A stretch of 64,000 bases of DNA from Nitrincola tibetensis (GCF_003284585.1 NZ_QKRX01000004.1:304998-368997), one strand, 5' to 3'. Shown: positions 27,097 through 36,867, counted from the first letter of the stretch. The notes: generated by a model not told the origin, from the sequence alone. Program-made: numbers and translations.

Positions 27097-27203
27097 ATTT
27101 AATGTGCTCCAGATCACTGAAACCAGCCACTCACCGTGAGCAGCTGTAAGAAAGACGTAAAACATATTTACCAGAGTGTAACAGAAAGACTCCGTTTCTG
27201 CCT

Positions 27204-28058
27204 CTATTCACGCTCAAGTCGGATTGTCACACGGCGATTTCGCGTGCGGTTTGCTTCGGTATCATTATCGACAACAGGATAGCGGTCACCATGATAACGC
27301 ATAATAATGATGTCTTCTGGCACTCCACGGCCAACCAGATATTCCGTCACCGCCTCGGCTCTGCGTCGAGACGTATCACGATTTAACAAGCGGCGCCCAA
27401 CATTATCGGAATGGCCGTCAATAAAAATTTGCTGGACAGACGAGTCTGTTAAGACATATTGAATAATCTGATCCAATCGTTCAGTGGTCGCATCGGACAA
27501 TCGAAACTGATCAGGTGGGAATAAAACAGCGGTTCTGGCAATCTGCCGATAATTAACGGGCAACAACTGAGTTAAGCAATCAAGATAGTCATCATAGGCG
27601 GGTGCAAAATTGACTGACGATATGCCCACTGTCACAGGTTCAGATGTCTGAAACCATTGCTGTGCACTGAACGTTGGAAACAAGCCGTTATGCAGCGCTG
27701 CCAGCATTCGGATAGCAGAATCACCTTGAACCACAACCTGCCCTTGGCTGACATTCAACTCAGTGATGGTTTGCGGCTGACGCCCGGGTTGCCAACTGGG
27801 CATTTCGGCCACTAGACGCACAGAGCCAGTTAACTGCTGGCGCTGGCTTGGGTTCAATCTGAACACCAGATTTTCGCCGGCTTCCTGCTCAAACACACCC
27901 TCACCAAAAGACGGAATACGCTGAGTCATCCGACACATAAATGGAGACATATCAATTTCCCAGGCAGCTGTTTCAATTGTTGGCCGAAATGCGACCGCTT
28001 GCACGATAACAGGCAAGATCAACAAAACAAGCAAGAAAAATCTGTACCAACACTTCAT
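27204..28058 (-). CDS. motY: Sodium-type flagellar motor protein MotY (T-ring)
   Basis: 284 residues with an N-terminal signal peptide (about 1-21, [13 protein letters not shown]), a MotY-specific N-terminal domain with the conserved Cys pair in FMCRMTQ and DYLDCLTQ, and a C-terminal OmpA-like peptidoglycan-binding domain ([11 protein letters not shown] near 213, NRRVTIRLE at the end). In polar flagella, MotY with MotX forms the T-ring that anchors stators (established in Vibrio and Pseudomonas). No other flagellar genes are nearby, which is usual for motY. It indicates a motile organism. Confidence 0.9.
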   Translation of the reverse strand: MKCWYRFFLLVLLILPVIVQAVAFRPTIETAAWEIDMSPFMCRMTQRIPSFGEGVFEQEAGENLVFRLNPSQRQQLTGSVRLVAEMPSWQPGRQPQTITELNVSQGQVVVQGDSAIRMLAALHNGLFPTFSAQQWFQTSEPVTVGISSVNFAPAYDDYLDCLTQLLPVNYRQIARTAVLFPPDQFRLSDATTERLDQIIQYVLTDSSVQQIFIDGHSDNVGRRLLNRDTSRRRAEAVTEYLVGRGVPEDIIIMRYHGDRYPVVDNDTEANRTRNRRVTIRLERE

Positions 28059-28193
28059 GAATCCAATACTGCCTTTCCACTATATGATTGAGTCTTTATC
28101 GGCAAAGACAATAGATTATTTAGATGACGTTTCGCTCAATAACACAGACTGATAGAATACACTCAATACACAAGCATAGATTAAGGATTTTTT

Positions 28194-28838
28194 TTGGCAC
28201 AGTCATCTGTTAAAACCAATATGGCGGACCGCTTTCGCGGATACCTACCCGTCGTTATCGATGTTGAAACCGCTGGATTCAACGCGCAAACCGATGCGCT
28301 ACTGGAAATAGCGGCTGTTACTCTGATCATGGACGAGCAGGGGTACTTGCACATAGACAGTACTTATAGCGCAAATGTAGTGCCTTTTGAAGGTGCAAAT
28401 ATCGAACAAGCAGCTCTAGCCTTTACAGGCATTGATCCTTGGTCACCTTTTCGTAACGCTATTGATGAAGCCGACGCTCTCGAAACACTCTTCAAGCCTA
28501 TCCGAAAAGCGGTGAAATCGAATGGCTGCAAGCGAGCCATATTGGTTGGACACAATGCAACCTTTGATCACAACTTTTTATTCAAGGCCGCTGAGCGCTG
28601 CCAGCTTAAACGCAATCCTTTTCACCCCTTCTCCACATTCGACACTGCAACTCTAGCAGGGCTTGCTTGCGGTCAAACCGTACTCGCTAAAGCCTGTGAA
28701 GTGGCTGGAATCGATTTCGACAACAAAAAAGCCCATTCTGCTGTCTACGATACTGAAAAAACAGCCGAGCTGTTTTGCATGATTGTGAATCGCTGGAAGG
28801 ATATGGGCGGCTGGGATCTTGTGCTAGACACTCGATAA
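28194..28838 (+). CDS. rnt: Ribonuclease T
   Basis: DEDD 3'-5' exoribonuclease that matures tRNA 3' ends and trims stable RNAs. It is 214 residues. Exonuclease motifs: [19 protein letters not shown] near 21, [16 protein letters not shown] near 120, and [15 protein letters not shown] near 180 (HxxxxD). The start is a TTG at 28194, 6 nt after AAGGA; an internal ATG at 28221 is the alternative. It is divergent from motY and convergent with grxD. Confidence 0.96.
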   Translation: MAQSSVKTNMADRFRGYLPVVIDVETAGFNAQTDALLEIAAVTLIMDEQGYLHIDSTYSANVVPFEGANIEQAALAFTGIDPWSPFRNAIDEADALETLFKPIRKAVKSNGCKRAILVGHNATFDHNFLFKAAERCQLKRNPFHPFSTFDTATLAGLACGQTVLAKACEVAGIDFDNKKAHSAVYDTEKTAELFCMIVNRWKDMGGWDLVLDTR

Positions 28839-28895
28839 TCTGATGATAACCGTATGGCTGACCTTTAACTCACAGGTCAGCCACACTCATTCAGC

Positions 28896-29240
28896 TTAGG
28901 ACTCAGCGCTTTCGGAAGCACCTGATGCGGCTGCAGCGGCCTTAACCATTTCGGCTAACTCACCCGTAGCGGCCAGTTCCGTAATAATGTCGCAACCACC
29001 AACTAACTCACCGTTGATCCATAACTGAGGAAAAGTCGGCCAGTTTGCATATTTTGGTAACTCACTACGAATATCAGGATGCTCAAGAATATTTACAAAC
29101 GCGAATTTTTCTCCGCAAGCCATTAAGGCTTCAGTTGCACGGGATGAAAACCCACACTGAGGAAAACGAGGCGTTCCTTTCATGTATAAAAGGATAGAAT
29201 TTGACTCGATCTGCTCTTTGATAACATCAACTACGCTCAT
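28896..29240 (-). CDS. grxD: Monothiol glutaredoxin Grx4-type
   Basis: Start at the ATG at 29238-29240, where the family begins (MSVVDVIKEQI), with AGGT upstream; it gives 114 residues. The CGFS active site (RFPQCGFSSRA near 30) marks the monothiol class that binds a glutathione-ligated 2Fe-2S cluster and delivers it to client proteins with BolA partners (family knowledge). The TFPQLWINGELVGGCDII segment carries the glutathione-binding cis-Pro. The C-terminus is Ala/Ser-rich. Confidence 0.95.
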   Translation of the reverse strand: MSVVDVIKEQIESNSILLYMKGTPRFPQCGFSSRATEALMACGEKFAFVNILEHPDIRSELPKYANWPTFPQLWINGELVGGCDIITELAATGELAEMVKAAAAASGASESAES

Positions 29241-29429
29241 TAAAGCACCTATAACACTATGGGGTTGTGAGTAACCATGGTCGATCCAAAGAGACCATGC
29301 TCGAAAGCAAACTTGAACCAAGCTCACTTAATTCTTGAGTAATTCTATCAGATACTCTTGCTTCCTTCTTTAACTATGATGTCAAAATTACAAGATTCAA
29401 GCATCAAAATATGATTTTTTCTCAGGCAA

Positions 29430-29458
29430 TTGCCAAATGATCGTCCACACCCTAGAAT
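29430..29458 (+). promoter_or_regulatory. Predicted argD promoter
   Basis: TTGCCA (29430-29435) and TAGAAT (29453-29458) with a 17-bp spacer. The predicted start near 29465 leaves only a few bases before a hairpin. Confidence 0.55.
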
Positions 29459-29469
29459 ACATGTCTTTT

Positions 29470-29490
29470 GGCAGCTAGGGCTGCCTTTTT
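29470..29490 (+). promoter_or_regulatory. 5'-terminal hairpin with T-run ahead of argD
   Basis: GGCAGC-TAGG-GCTGCC followed by TTTTT has the form of an intrinsic terminator, but it lies between the predicted argD promoter and the argD start. It could be an attenuator-like element, a 5' stabilizer or a terminator of upstream read-through. Confidence 0.6.
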
Positions 29491-29513
29491 GCGTTGTAGG
29501 GAGAAAAAACGAG

Positions 29514-30707
29514 ATGACCATGCAACCCCTTATGAATACGTACAATCGCATGTCAGTAGCCTTTGATTATGGTCAGGGAGCATGGATTTATGACACTGAT
29601 GGCCACAAATACCTTGACGCACTATGCGGAATAGCCGTCACAGGGCTTGGTCACGCGCATCCTGCAGTTACGAAAGCTATATCTGAGCAAGCAGGAAAGT
29701 TAATTCACTGCTCGAACCTTTATTCAATCCCTTTGCAGCAGGAACTGGCTGCAAAGCTCAGTTCTGTATCCGGCATGGATAATGTTTTTTTTGGAAACTC
29801 GGGTGCCGAAGCCAACGAAGCAGCAATTAAAATTGCCCGCCGTTACGGACACAACCGCGGTGTCGATAAGCCCGCGATCATCGTTATGGAAAATTCGTTT
29901 CATGGACGCACACTGGCCACTCTGAGCGCAACGGGTAACCGCGCCATTCAAGCTGGGTTTGAGCCTTTAGTGAGTGGGTTTGTGCGCGCCCCCTTTAACA
30001 ACCTCGACGCGATTCGCCAAATTGCTTCAAACAATAACGATGTTGTCGCTATTTTGGTTGAGCCGATTCAAGGTGAAGGGGGCATTCACGTTCCTTCAAA
30101 CGAGTATTTAGAGCAACTTCGTACCATATGCGACGAAAATGATTGGCTTCTGATGCTAGATGAAGTACAAACAGGCAATGGGCGTACGGGTAAGTATTTT
30201 GCTTACCAACATACGTCAATCATGCCAGATGTCGTCACGACGGCTAAAGGATTGGGCAATGGCTTCCCTATCGGGGCCTGCCTAGCACGCGGTGCAGCGG
30301 CTGAAGTGTTTGGTCCTGGTAATCATGGAACCACCTATGGCGGTAGCCCACTTGCATGTGCAACCGCTCTTGCTGTCGTGAATACCATTGTAGAAGATAA
30401 ACTCTGTGAGCATGCAGCGTCACTCGGGCAGTACATACTCGATGGCTTTCATATCCAACTTGCAGATGCACCTTATGTAAAAGAAATACGCGGCAAAGGC
30501 CTAATGATAGGCATTGAGCTAACGGACGCAGGTACTGAGTTAGCCGTACTTGCCAAAGTGAAAGGAATCCTGCTAAACATAACAGGTGGCGGACGAGTTG
30601 TTCGTTTACTGCCGCCTTTGATCATGAGCCAGAACGAGGCCGACCTCATGATCCATACGGTTTCTAAACTCATTCGCATTTATGCGGGTGATGAGGCTGA
30701 CGCCTAA
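29514..30707 (+). CDS. argD: Acetylornithine aminotransferase
   Basis: PLP-dependent transamination of N-acetylglutamate semialdehyde in arginine (and possibly lysine) synthesis. It is 397 residues from the ATG at 29514, where the family begins; the open frame upstream covers the promoter and hairpin. Class III aminotransferase signatures: FFGNSGAEANEAAIK near 95, FHGRTLATLSATG near 138, MLDEVQTGNGRTGKYF near 219, and the PLP lysine in VVTTAKGLGNGFPIG near 248. It is followed by argF 64 bp downstream, so an argDF unit is likely. Confidence 0.95.
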   Translation: MTMQPLMNTYNRMSVAFDYGQGAWIYDTDGHKYLDALCGIAVTGLGHAHPAVTKAISEQAGKLIHCSNLYSIPLQQELAAKLSSVSGMDNVFFGNSGAEANEAAIKIARRYGHNRGVDKPAIIVMENSFHGRTLATLSATGNRAIQAGFEPLVSGFVRAPFNNLDAIRQIASNNNDVVAILVEPIQGEGGIHVPSNEYLEQLRTICDENDWLLMLDEVQTGNGRTGKYFAYQHTSIMPDVVTTAKGLGNGFPIGACLARGAAAEVFGPGNHGTTYGGSPLACATALAVVNTIVEDKLCEHAASLGQYILDGFHIQLADAPYVKEIRGKGLMIGIELTDAGTELAVLAKVKGILLNITGGGRVVRLLPPLIMSQNEADLMIHTVSKLIRIYAGDEADA

Positions 30708-30744
30708 TTTTCAGAAACCCTCTGATAAAAACTGACCTCTGGAA

Positions 30745-30763
30745 CCGGCAGCTACGCTGCCGG
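30745..30763 (+). promoter_or_regulatory. Strong hairpin immediately before argF
   Basis: CCGGCAGC-TAC-GCTGCCGG is a perfect 8-bp GC-rich stem ending 8 nt before the argF ATG. No Shine-Dalgarno sequence remains between it and the start. Its core GGCAGCTA..GCTGCC repeats the hairpin in front of argD. Confidence 0.65.
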
Positions 30764-30771
30764 CTTAATTT

Positions 30772-31683
30772 ATGAGTAAAAGACATTTTCTCACCTTACT
30801 TGATTTAACGCCTGCCGAGCTTAATCAGCTGATTCTTCGGGCGATTGAATTAAAACAAATGCGTAACGAAGGCGTGATTTATGAGCCTTTCAAAAACCGT
30901 GTTATGGCAATGATTTTTGAAAAGGCATCTACACGCACCCGTGTATCCTTTGAAACTGGCATGGCTCACTTTGGTGGTCATGCGATGTTCTTATCGCCTC
31001 GTGACACCCAATTAGGACGAGGCGAACCTGTAGAAGACAGCGCGCGTGTGATTTCATCCATGGTTGACATAGTGATGATTCGAACCTTCAGCCATGCGCT
31101 GGTGCAAACGTTCGCTGAATACTCGTCGGTACCCGTAATAAACGCCTTAACAGATGACTTCCATCCGTGCCAATTGCTTGCAGACATGCAAACGTTCCAT
31201 GAGCACCGTGGCAGCATACAAGGCAAAACAGTTGCTTGGGTCGGTGATGGTAACAATATGTGCAACTCATATATCAACGCATCACGCCAATTTGACTTTA
31301 AACTCAACATTGCCTGCCCCGAGGGCTTTGAACCGAATGCTGATTTAGTTGCACAAAATGCTGATCGCATTACTCTGCTGGAAGCCCCTGAAGAGGCGGT
31401 TGACAGAGCAGACTTAGTTGTAACCGATGTTTGGGCTTCAATGGGTCAAGAAAGCGAGCAGCGTGAACGTATCCGTGAATTCAGAGGCTATCAGGTTACA
31501 CCTCAGCTGATGGATCTTGCGAATAAAGAGGCTCTTTTTATGCATTGTCTGCCAGCTCACCGCGGTGAAGAAGTGAGCGCCGACATGATGGATGATAAGC
31601 GTTGCGTCGCGTTTCCTGAAGCAGAGAATAGACTGCATGCTCAGAAAGCTCTTATTGAGTTTTTGTTAAAGGACCTCATCTGA
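30772..31683 (+). CDS. argF: Ornithine carbamoyltransferase, anabolic
   Basis: Makes citrulline from ornithine and carbamoyl phosphate. It is 303 residues, like Pseudomonas ArgF. Carbamoyl-phosphate motif [13 protein letters not shown] near 46; [12 protein letters not shown] near 128; ornithine-side motif [13 protein letters not shown] near 260. Together with argD here and argG 3.7 kb away it supplies three arginine-pathway enzymes. Translation start is unusual because the only bases between the upstream hairpin and the ATG are CTTAATTT. Confidence 0.96.
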   Translation: MSKRHFLTLLDLTPAELNQLILRAIELKQMRNEGVIYEPFKNRVMAMIFEKASTRTRVSFETGMAHFGGHAMFLSPRDTQLGRGEPVEDSARVISSMVDIVMIRTFSHALVQTFAEYSSVPVINALTDDFHPCQLLADMQTFHEHRGSIQGKTVAWVGDGNNMCNSYINASRQFDFKLNIACPEGFEPNADLVAQNADRITLLEAPEEAVDRADLVVTDVWASMGQESEQRERIREFRGYQVTPQLMDLANKEALFMHCLPAHRGEEVSADMMDDKRCVAFPEAENRLHAQKALIEFLLKDLI

Positions 31684-31729
31684 TTGATTTAGATGCTAGA
31701 GCTTGAAGGGATCTATCGCTATACTTTGT

Positions 31730-31763
31730 CCGAATAGAGCAAGCTAATACCTTCTCTATTCGG
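31730..31763. repeat. 10-bp inverted repeat upstream of metR
   Basis: CCGAATAGAG and CTCTATTCGG, perfect arms 14 bp apart, lie between argF and metR. No T-run follows, so it may be an operator or a weak argF terminator. Confidence 0.5.
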
Positions 31764-31796
31764 TGTACAGCTTTCATTCATTCGCCGGAGTCTGGC

Positions 31797-32711
31797 ATGG
31801 TAGAATTTCGTCATCTGAAAACACTGGCCGCACTTCGTGATGCGGGTAGCCTAGTCGAAGCGGCTGATCGTATACACCTAACTCAATCAGCACTTTCTCA
31901 CCAAATCAAAGACCTCGAAGACCGCCTTAACTGTTCCTTATTTATCCGAAAAACCAAACCGATTTGCTTTACCAGTGCAGGAAAACGTCTACTTGCATTA
32001 GCTGACGAGCTACTGCCTATGATTCGAAATGCCGAGAGAGATATTGCTCGACTTGCAGGCGGAGAAACAGGAAGGCTGAATATTTGCATTGAATGCCACA
32101 GCTGCTTTGACTGGTTAATGCCAACGATTGACCACTTTCGTCACAATTGGCCTGAAGTCGAAATGGATTTATCAACAGGATTTAGCTTTTTACCCTTACC
32201 CGCTCTTGCACGTGGAGATCTGGACTTAGTTATCACCTCCGATCCAGAACCCAAAACAGGCATTGAGTACGTCCCCCTCTTTAGTTACGAGTCTGTCCTC
32301 GTAATGAATACTAAACACCCTCTTACTCATCACAGGTTTATTCAACCTAGCGATATTAAGCCTGAAACACTCATCACCTATCCTGTTGATCAAGCGCGAC
32401 TGGATGTATTCACTCGTTTCCTTGATCCGGCTGGCATTGAACCGAATCATACACGGACATCCGAATTAACCGTCATGATCATGCAACTCGTGGCCAGCGG
32501 CCGCGGCGTTTCAGCCCTTCCAAATTGGGCCGTTGAAGAATACCTGCAGCGCAATTTAGTCACGGCTAAGCCCTTAGGTGAAAAAGGCCTATGGTGCACA
32601 CTCTATGCCGCCATTCGTGAAGAGCAAGTGCAAGCTGAGTTTATGCAGGATTTCCTGAATACCGCCAGAGACATTACCTTCCGGAATTTACCTGGGATAA
32701 AAACAGCTTAA
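31797..32711 (+). CDS. metR: LysR-type regulator MetR
   Basis: Homocysteine-responsive activator of methionine synthesis genes. It is 304 residues: an N-terminal helix-turn-helix (EFRHLKTLAALRDAGSL, then HLTQSALSHQIKDLE) and an effector domain with the MetR-specific CIECHSCFDWLMPTID near 95 and TSDPEPKTGIEYVPLF near 144. CGGAG is before the ATG. No metE is adjacent, so targets must be elsewhere. Confidence 0.93.
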   Translation: MVEFRHLKTLAALRDAGSLVEAADRIHLTQSALSHQIKDLEDRLNCSLFIRKTKPICFTSAGKRLLALADELLPMIRNAERDIARLAGGETGRLNICIECHSCFDWLMPTIDHFRHNWPEVEMDLSTGFSFLPLPALARGDLDLVITSDPEPKTGIEYVPLFSYESVLVMNTKHPLTHHRFIQPSDIKPETLITYPVDQARLDVFTRFLDPAGIEPNHTRTSELTVMIMQLVASGRGVSALPNWAVEEYLQRNLVTAKPLGEKGLWCTLYAAIREEQVQAEFMQDFLNTARDITFRNLPGIKTA

Positions 32712-32776
32712 ACCTTGTTTATTAGCGCTAAAACCGTAAACTCTAGGCTTTTACAAGCCATCTGATAAGAGTATTT

Positions 32777-34126
32777 ATGGAACATTGGAGCCCAAAAAGC
32801 TGGCGAACTAAGCCTATCGCACAACAGCCTGTCTACACAAATCAGTCAAGCCTTGAGTTAACTGAAACCCAGCTGGGCCAACTGCCGCCCTTGGTGTTTG
32901 CTGGAGAAATTCGCTCACTGACACAATCCCTTGGCGAGGTTGCGCAAGGCAAAGCCTTTCTATTGCAAGGTGGAGATTGCGCTGAAAGCTTTTTGGAGTT
33001 TAATGCCAATAAAATTCGAAATACCTTTCAAGTCTTATTGCAAATGGCGGTGGTACTGACCTTTGCAGGCAGCTGTCCTGTTGTCAAAATTGGCCGTATT
33101 GCAGGTCAATTTGCAAAACCTAGATCGGCAGGCACTGAAATCATTAATGGCATCGAACTACCCAGCTATCGTGGCGATATCATCAACGATATCGAATTCA
33201 CGGCAGCCGCTCGCGAACCTGATCCCCAACGCATGATTGCTGCCTACCATCAATCGGCATCGACGCTCAATTTATTGCGTGCGTTCGCCACAGGTGGTTA
33301 CGCCGATCTCCATCAGGTGCATCGTTGGAACCAAGGCTTTGTTGAGAAAAGCCCTCAAGGGGAAAAGTATCAACACCTTGCCGATCAAATCACACAAACG
33401 CTGGCCTTCATGGAAGCCTGCGGCATCAATGCACAAAACACACCTCAGCTGCATGAGACCTCTCTATACACCTCACATGAAGCCTTACTGCTAAACTATG
33501 AAGAAGCACTGACCCGCCAAGACAGCCTCACGGGGCAATGGTATGACTGCTCTGCCCACATGCTCTGGATAGGTGATCGTACCCGTCAAACCGATCATGC
33601 CCATGTTGAGTTTTTAAAAGGTGTTCACAACCCTGTTGGCATCAAAATTGGTCCAAGCACCCAAATCGACAGCTTACTAACCTTGCTCGACACGTTAAAT
33701 CCTAAGCGAATACCGGGTCGCATTACGCTGATTGCTCGCATGGGGGCTAATGCCATCAAAGAACTTTTACCTCCTTTGGTTCGGGCCGTTAAGTCCTCAG
33801 GTCATCCAGTGGTCTGGAGCTCCGACCCAATGCACGGCAACATAATCAAAGCCTCCAATGGCTACAAAACACGCAGTGTCGATGCCATTTTGACCGAAAT
33901 GAAAGGCTTCTTTGAAGTGCACCAAGCTGAAGGGACTTACGCAGGCGGGGTTCACTTTGAAATGACAGGTGACAATGTCACTGAGTGCATCGGTGGTGCT
34001 TTTCAAATTACAGAAGAAGGCCTTGCTGACCGTTATCATACGCACTGCGACCCAAGACTAAATGCGGATCAGTCGCTAGAACTCGCGTTTCTGATTGCCG
34101 ATACCTTGAAGCACGCGCGAGGTTGA
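32777..34126 (+). CDS. 3-deoxy-7-phosphoheptulonate synthase, class II
   Basis: First step of the shikimate pathway: PEP plus erythrose 4-phosphate to DAHP. It is 449 residues of the plant/actinobacterial class II type, unrelated in sequence to AroFGH. Signatures: [14 protein letters not shown] near 65 (Cys metal ligand), [14 protein letters not shown] near 100, GNRTR-like region [19 protein letters not shown] near 265, and [16 protein letters not shown] near 353. AAGAG lies before the ATG. The next gene starts 1 bp after its stop. Confidence 0.95.
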   Translation: MEHWSPKSWRTKPIAQQPVYTNQSSLELTETQLGQLPPLVFAGEIRSLTQSLGEVAQGKAFLLQGGDCAESFLEFNANKIRNTFQVLLQMAVVLTFAGSCPVVKIGRIAGQFAKPRSAGTEIINGIELPSYRGDIINDIEFTAAAREPDPQRMIAAYHQSASTLNLLRAFATGGYADLHQVHRWNQGFVEKSPQGEKYQHLADQITQTLAFMEACGINAQNTPQLHETSLYTSHEALLLNYEEALTRQDSLTGQWYDCSAHMLWIGDRTRQTDHAHVEFLKGVHNPVGIKIGPSTQIDSLLTLLDTLNPKRIPGRITLIARMGANAIKELLPPLVRAVKSSGHPVVWSSDPMHGNIIKASNGYKTRSVDAILTEMKGFFEVHQAEGTYAGGVHFEMTGDNVTECIGGAFQITEEGLADRYHTHCDPRLNADQSLELAFLIADTLKHARG

Positions 34127-34127
34127 T

Positions 34128-35168
34128 ATGGAAAAGCTGCTTAGCTCTCTTCTCAGCCATGAAGACAATCGTTTACGTCTTTTTGATATGGGCCGCCGTG
34201 TCAGTAAGCTATCAATAGATTTGTTTACTAAGGTTGAGCAAAATTTAGTGCCCTACCCCATGCCATTTCTCCATCACGCGTGGATAGGCATGCTGATGTG
34301 GAATCCCAAAAAGAAAGATGAAAATCTCATCTGGTTTTTAAAGTTTCCATTAGATGAACAAGGTTTTTTAGTGCAGGCCGCCCGCGATGATATCGTGAAC
34401 CGCCTCCTGCAGAATGCGCTCATGCCCGATATCAATAAAGAGGATGCACTGAAGGACAATCCCTTCTCCTTTACACCTGATGCAGAGAAAATGGCGATTT
34501 TCCATGCACAGGCAGCCTTGATTTTAGGACAACCCGCTTCCCAGTACTATGAAGATGTCCAGCAGTACCTATCAGTTCAACGCCCGCATGAGTACTGGGA
34601 AAATTTAGGGTTACAAGGGATTGCTGATTTCATTGTGCGATTAGATCAGGGCACCAATGAGCTGTGCCTCTGTACGAATTTCGACAAGCTGCCGCCGCCC
34701 CTAATGCAATCCATCTCACGCTTGCTGGAGCATAGTCAACCTAGCTATACACTCCTCGGCGCTTTGAGTCGACACTTAAGTGGATTACTCGAACAAGAGA
34801 GCAGCTCAGTCGACTTGATTGCAGCATTGGTCAGAGCTATTTCAAACACAACACTCACACAACCTCGTGATGAGCTGATTGTAAAGGTACTATCCAGCCC
34901 ATACGCAATCAAAACTGAAGTTTTGCTTGCCATCGCGACTCGAAATCTGACCAGCCTGTATCAGCCAGAGATTTTACAGGTTTTTTTGGAAAAACTTGCC
35001 ATTTGCGAAGCCGGACAGCAAGCGTTTACTCGCATACTGTCTGACTTAATGTTTTTACCGGAAATGCGTGCATTAATCCTAAAAGCCTTTAGACATAATG
35101 AACAATCCGACGCTCTGAGACAAGCGATAGGTGCAATGCTTGGGCAGCAACGCTCAGCCTCTCACTAG
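34128..35168 (+). CDS. DUF3549-family protein
   Basis: 346 residues, soluble, no signal peptide or membrane segment. It resembles the DUF3549 proteins of Pseudomonas-related gammaproteobacteria (MEKLLSSLLS start, MPFLHHAWIGMLMWNP near 46, FLKFPLDEQGFL near 74). The C-terminal half is alpha-helical with repeat-like Leu/Ala-rich segments. Function is unknown. GAGGT precedes the ATG, and it is coupled to the DAHP synthase gene. Confidence 0.7.
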   Translation: MEKLLSSLLSHEDNRLRLFDMGRRVSKLSIDLFTKVEQNLVPYPMPFLHHAWIGMLMWNPKKKDENLIWFLKFPLDEQGFLVQAARDDIVNRLLQNALMPDINKEDALKDNPFSFTPDAEKMAIFHAQAALILGQPASQYYEDVQQYLSVQRPHEYWENLGLQGIADFIVRLDQGTNELCLCTNFDKLPPPLMQSISRLLEHSQPSYTLLGALSRHLSGLLEQESSSVDLIAALVRAISNTTLTQPRDELIVKVLSSPYAIKTEVLLAIATRNLTSLYQPEILQVFLEKLAICEAGQQAFTRILSDLMFLPEMRALILKAFRHNEQSDALRQAIGAMLGQQRSASH

Positions 35169-35260
35169 CAGGCGGCCGGACTTGACACTGGTTCAGTGCA
35201 GAAAAATCCGAATGGCTCTTAGGCTACTGGAATGCCGTTAGCGCCCTATCGAGCGCTGTA

Positions 35261-36061
35261 TCAGACAGGTAAATCAAGGTTCAATCCTAAGGATTGAACC
35301 TTAGCAATTGACTGCTCTCGAAAACGCTCACGCACACGTGAGCCTTTCGGCTTTGTTAGATAAAATAACAGTGTTGCCGCTAACTCCGGTGATACATCTT
35401 GCTCCTGCGCAAACTCAGCGATAAGAAGAGCCGTTGTTGTATCCCGCTTGTCTTCGATCCCCTTGTGTACAGGTTTGTGAAGCGATTCACCCTGACGAAC
35501 ACGTCGACACAGTTGCTCATAGGCAAGCTGGAATGCAGGATACACCTGTCCTTCTTCTTCTGTTCTTAAACGAAACCAGCCCACTTCTTGGCCTGCAAAG
35601 TACACCGCAGGGTGACTCCAATCATAAACACTTGGCTCGTGAGCATGAAAGCAAGCTTCAGTATAGGCTTTATAGGTTGAAGGCAAACCAAAATCGCCCT
35701 GCAAACTTCGCAGTATATTCAGGAACTCAGAAATAGATGGCATCCAAGCAAGCGTTTCTTTACAGCGATTGACAGCCGCTACTAGCTCAGACTCGCTATA
35801 GCTCCCTAGACTTAACGCCCACTCTCTCTTAGCTAAACGTATCTCGTGCTCTGTCTCAAAGCAACTTTTGAATTTATGACCATAAATTGCCATAAAACGA
35901 GCAAAAATCATATTCACATGCGACTTAGTTTTAACCGAAATTAACTCAGACTCTTTCGTTTCAGAGACTGTATCTTGACTACCAGTCGGTGTCCTTGATG
36001 TCCATGATGGCCGCGGTAACCCGTTTTCGGCTTTCGCGAGTATCTCGTCGGGGGTTTTCAT
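35261..36061 (-). CDS. dopE: Lambda P-like helicase-loader candidate (DopE-type)
   Basis: 266 residues. The pattern follows phage lambda P: VNMIFARFMAIYGHKF near 49 against the INGVFSQLLATFP region of P, then AKREWALSLGSYSESELVAAV (P: RRQWVLAFRENG), a Pro-led MPSISEFLNILRSL, GLPSTYKAYTEAC and VRQGESLHKPV (P: INRGEAIPEPV). Lambda P loads the DnaB helicase. A domesticated chromosomal version, DopE, has been proposed as the loader in bacteria lacking DnaC and DciA (literature, from memory). It overlaps the upstream partner gene by 83 bp. The same role here is inference. Confidence 0.75.
   Translation of the reverse strand: MKTPDEILAKAENGLPRPSWTSRTPTGSQDTVSETKESELISVKTKSHVNMIFARFMAIYGHKFKSCFETEHEIRLAKREWALSLGSYSESELVAAVNRCKETLAWMPSISEFLNILRSLQGDFGLPSTYKAYTEACFHAHEPSVYDWSHPAVYFAGQEVGWFRLRTEEEGQVYPAFQLAYEQLCRRVRQGESLHKPVHKGIEDKRDTTTALLIAEFAQEQDVSPELAATLLFYLTKPKGSRVRERFREQSIAKVQSLGLNLDLPV
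35276..35302. repeat. Perfect 12-bp inverted repeat at the 3' end of the lambda P-like gene
   Basis: AAGGTTCAATCC-TAA-GGATTGAACCTT lies inside the last codons of the gene at 35261-36061. On the minus strand it forms a strong RNA hairpin but without a T-run. Confidence 0.6.
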
Positions 36062-36839
36062 TCACACTACCTGTCAATAATTGATCTGAACGCTTGTCAC
36101 GAGCCTCTTGAGACTGCTGCTTAACCCATTCGCGCTTAACCCATGCTAAGAATTTTTGATCCCAGTTGGTTTCACGTTTATTATCCTTGGCCAACCAATA
36201 CAACACAAACTCATCCAAACACGTCTGTGCAAATTCACTAGGAATCGAATGGCGAGCTAAAAACTCGTGAAATGCCGCCGAAGGCTTCCAATGCATTGAC
36301 ATGGGCACCATCCGTTGATTGCGCTCTTCGTGCTGTTCAAAAATGGCCTCTAACTCATCTTTTTGTCGGCGCCAGCCATTGGTCCCGCCAAACGTCGGCG
36401 CAGGTCCGCGTGAAACCTTAGGCGCTTCGGGCCTGGCTCTAGGCGGCAAGTGATCGTATACAGGTAAGGTATTGTCTGTATTAGCCGAGGCAACAGGAGG
36501 AGCGGCATGAACACTCACCTGCTGCGGCTGAACGGTTGAACTAGACCCCATCTTAGCCTTTACTCTAATCGTACCTGCTGCACCGAAAGATAACACCAGT
36601 ACACCTTGCCGACTCAAGCTTTCTGCAATTTGCGTGAGGTAATCCGCTTCCCAAAAGCTCGCCAAGTCATGCCACTGGCGATTCGAAAACATGACTTCCG
36701 TGTAGCCTTTGCCGTCTGGCAAACCATTCACCAGTAACGAGTCCCTCAACAATGAAAGCAAAATGGCCTCATCAGCACCAAAGCGTTTCGCTAACGAGGG
36801 ATAAAACAAAATCGGTTTTTCTGGAAAAAAGTCACTCAT
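35979..36839 (-). CDS. dopC: DnaT/lambda O-like replication protein (DopC-type)
   Basis: Start taken at the ATG at 36837-36839 (MSDFFPEKP); in-frame codons upstream overlap the CBS gene. It gives 286 residues: an N-terminal winged-helix-like part (about 1-105), a Pro-rich linker, a DnaT-like ssDNA-binding domain (MHWKPSAAFHEFLARHSI near 182, TNWDQKFLAWVKREW), and the ending DIKDTDW, which matches DLTNTDW near the C-terminus of lambda O. Paired with the lambda P-like gene, it fits the proposed DopC partner. A primosomal DnaT analogue is the alternative. Confidence 0.72.
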   Translation of the reverse strand: MSDFFPEKPILFYPSLAKRFGADEAILLSLLRDSLLVNGLPDGKGYTEVMFSNRQWHDLASFWEADYLTQIAESLSRQGVLVLSFGAAGTIRVKAKMGSSSTVQPQQVSVHAAPPVASANTDNTLPVYDHLPPRARPEAPKVSRGPAPTFGGTNGWRRQKDELEAIFEQHEERNQRMVPMSMHWKPSAAFHEFLARHSIPSEFAQTCLDEFVLYWLAKDNKRETNWDQKFLAWVKREWVKQQSQEARDKRSDQLLTGSVNENPRRDTRESRKRVTAAIMDIKDTDW

Positions 36840-36867
36840 ACTGGACTCAACTATTGTACAGGGGTAA

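Noticed and set aside
29470..29490. Terminator of rnt or an upstream small RNA
   Set aside because: The convergent grxD gene lies between rnt and this hairpin, and the predicted argD promoter is directly upstream, so it is more likely within the argD leader.
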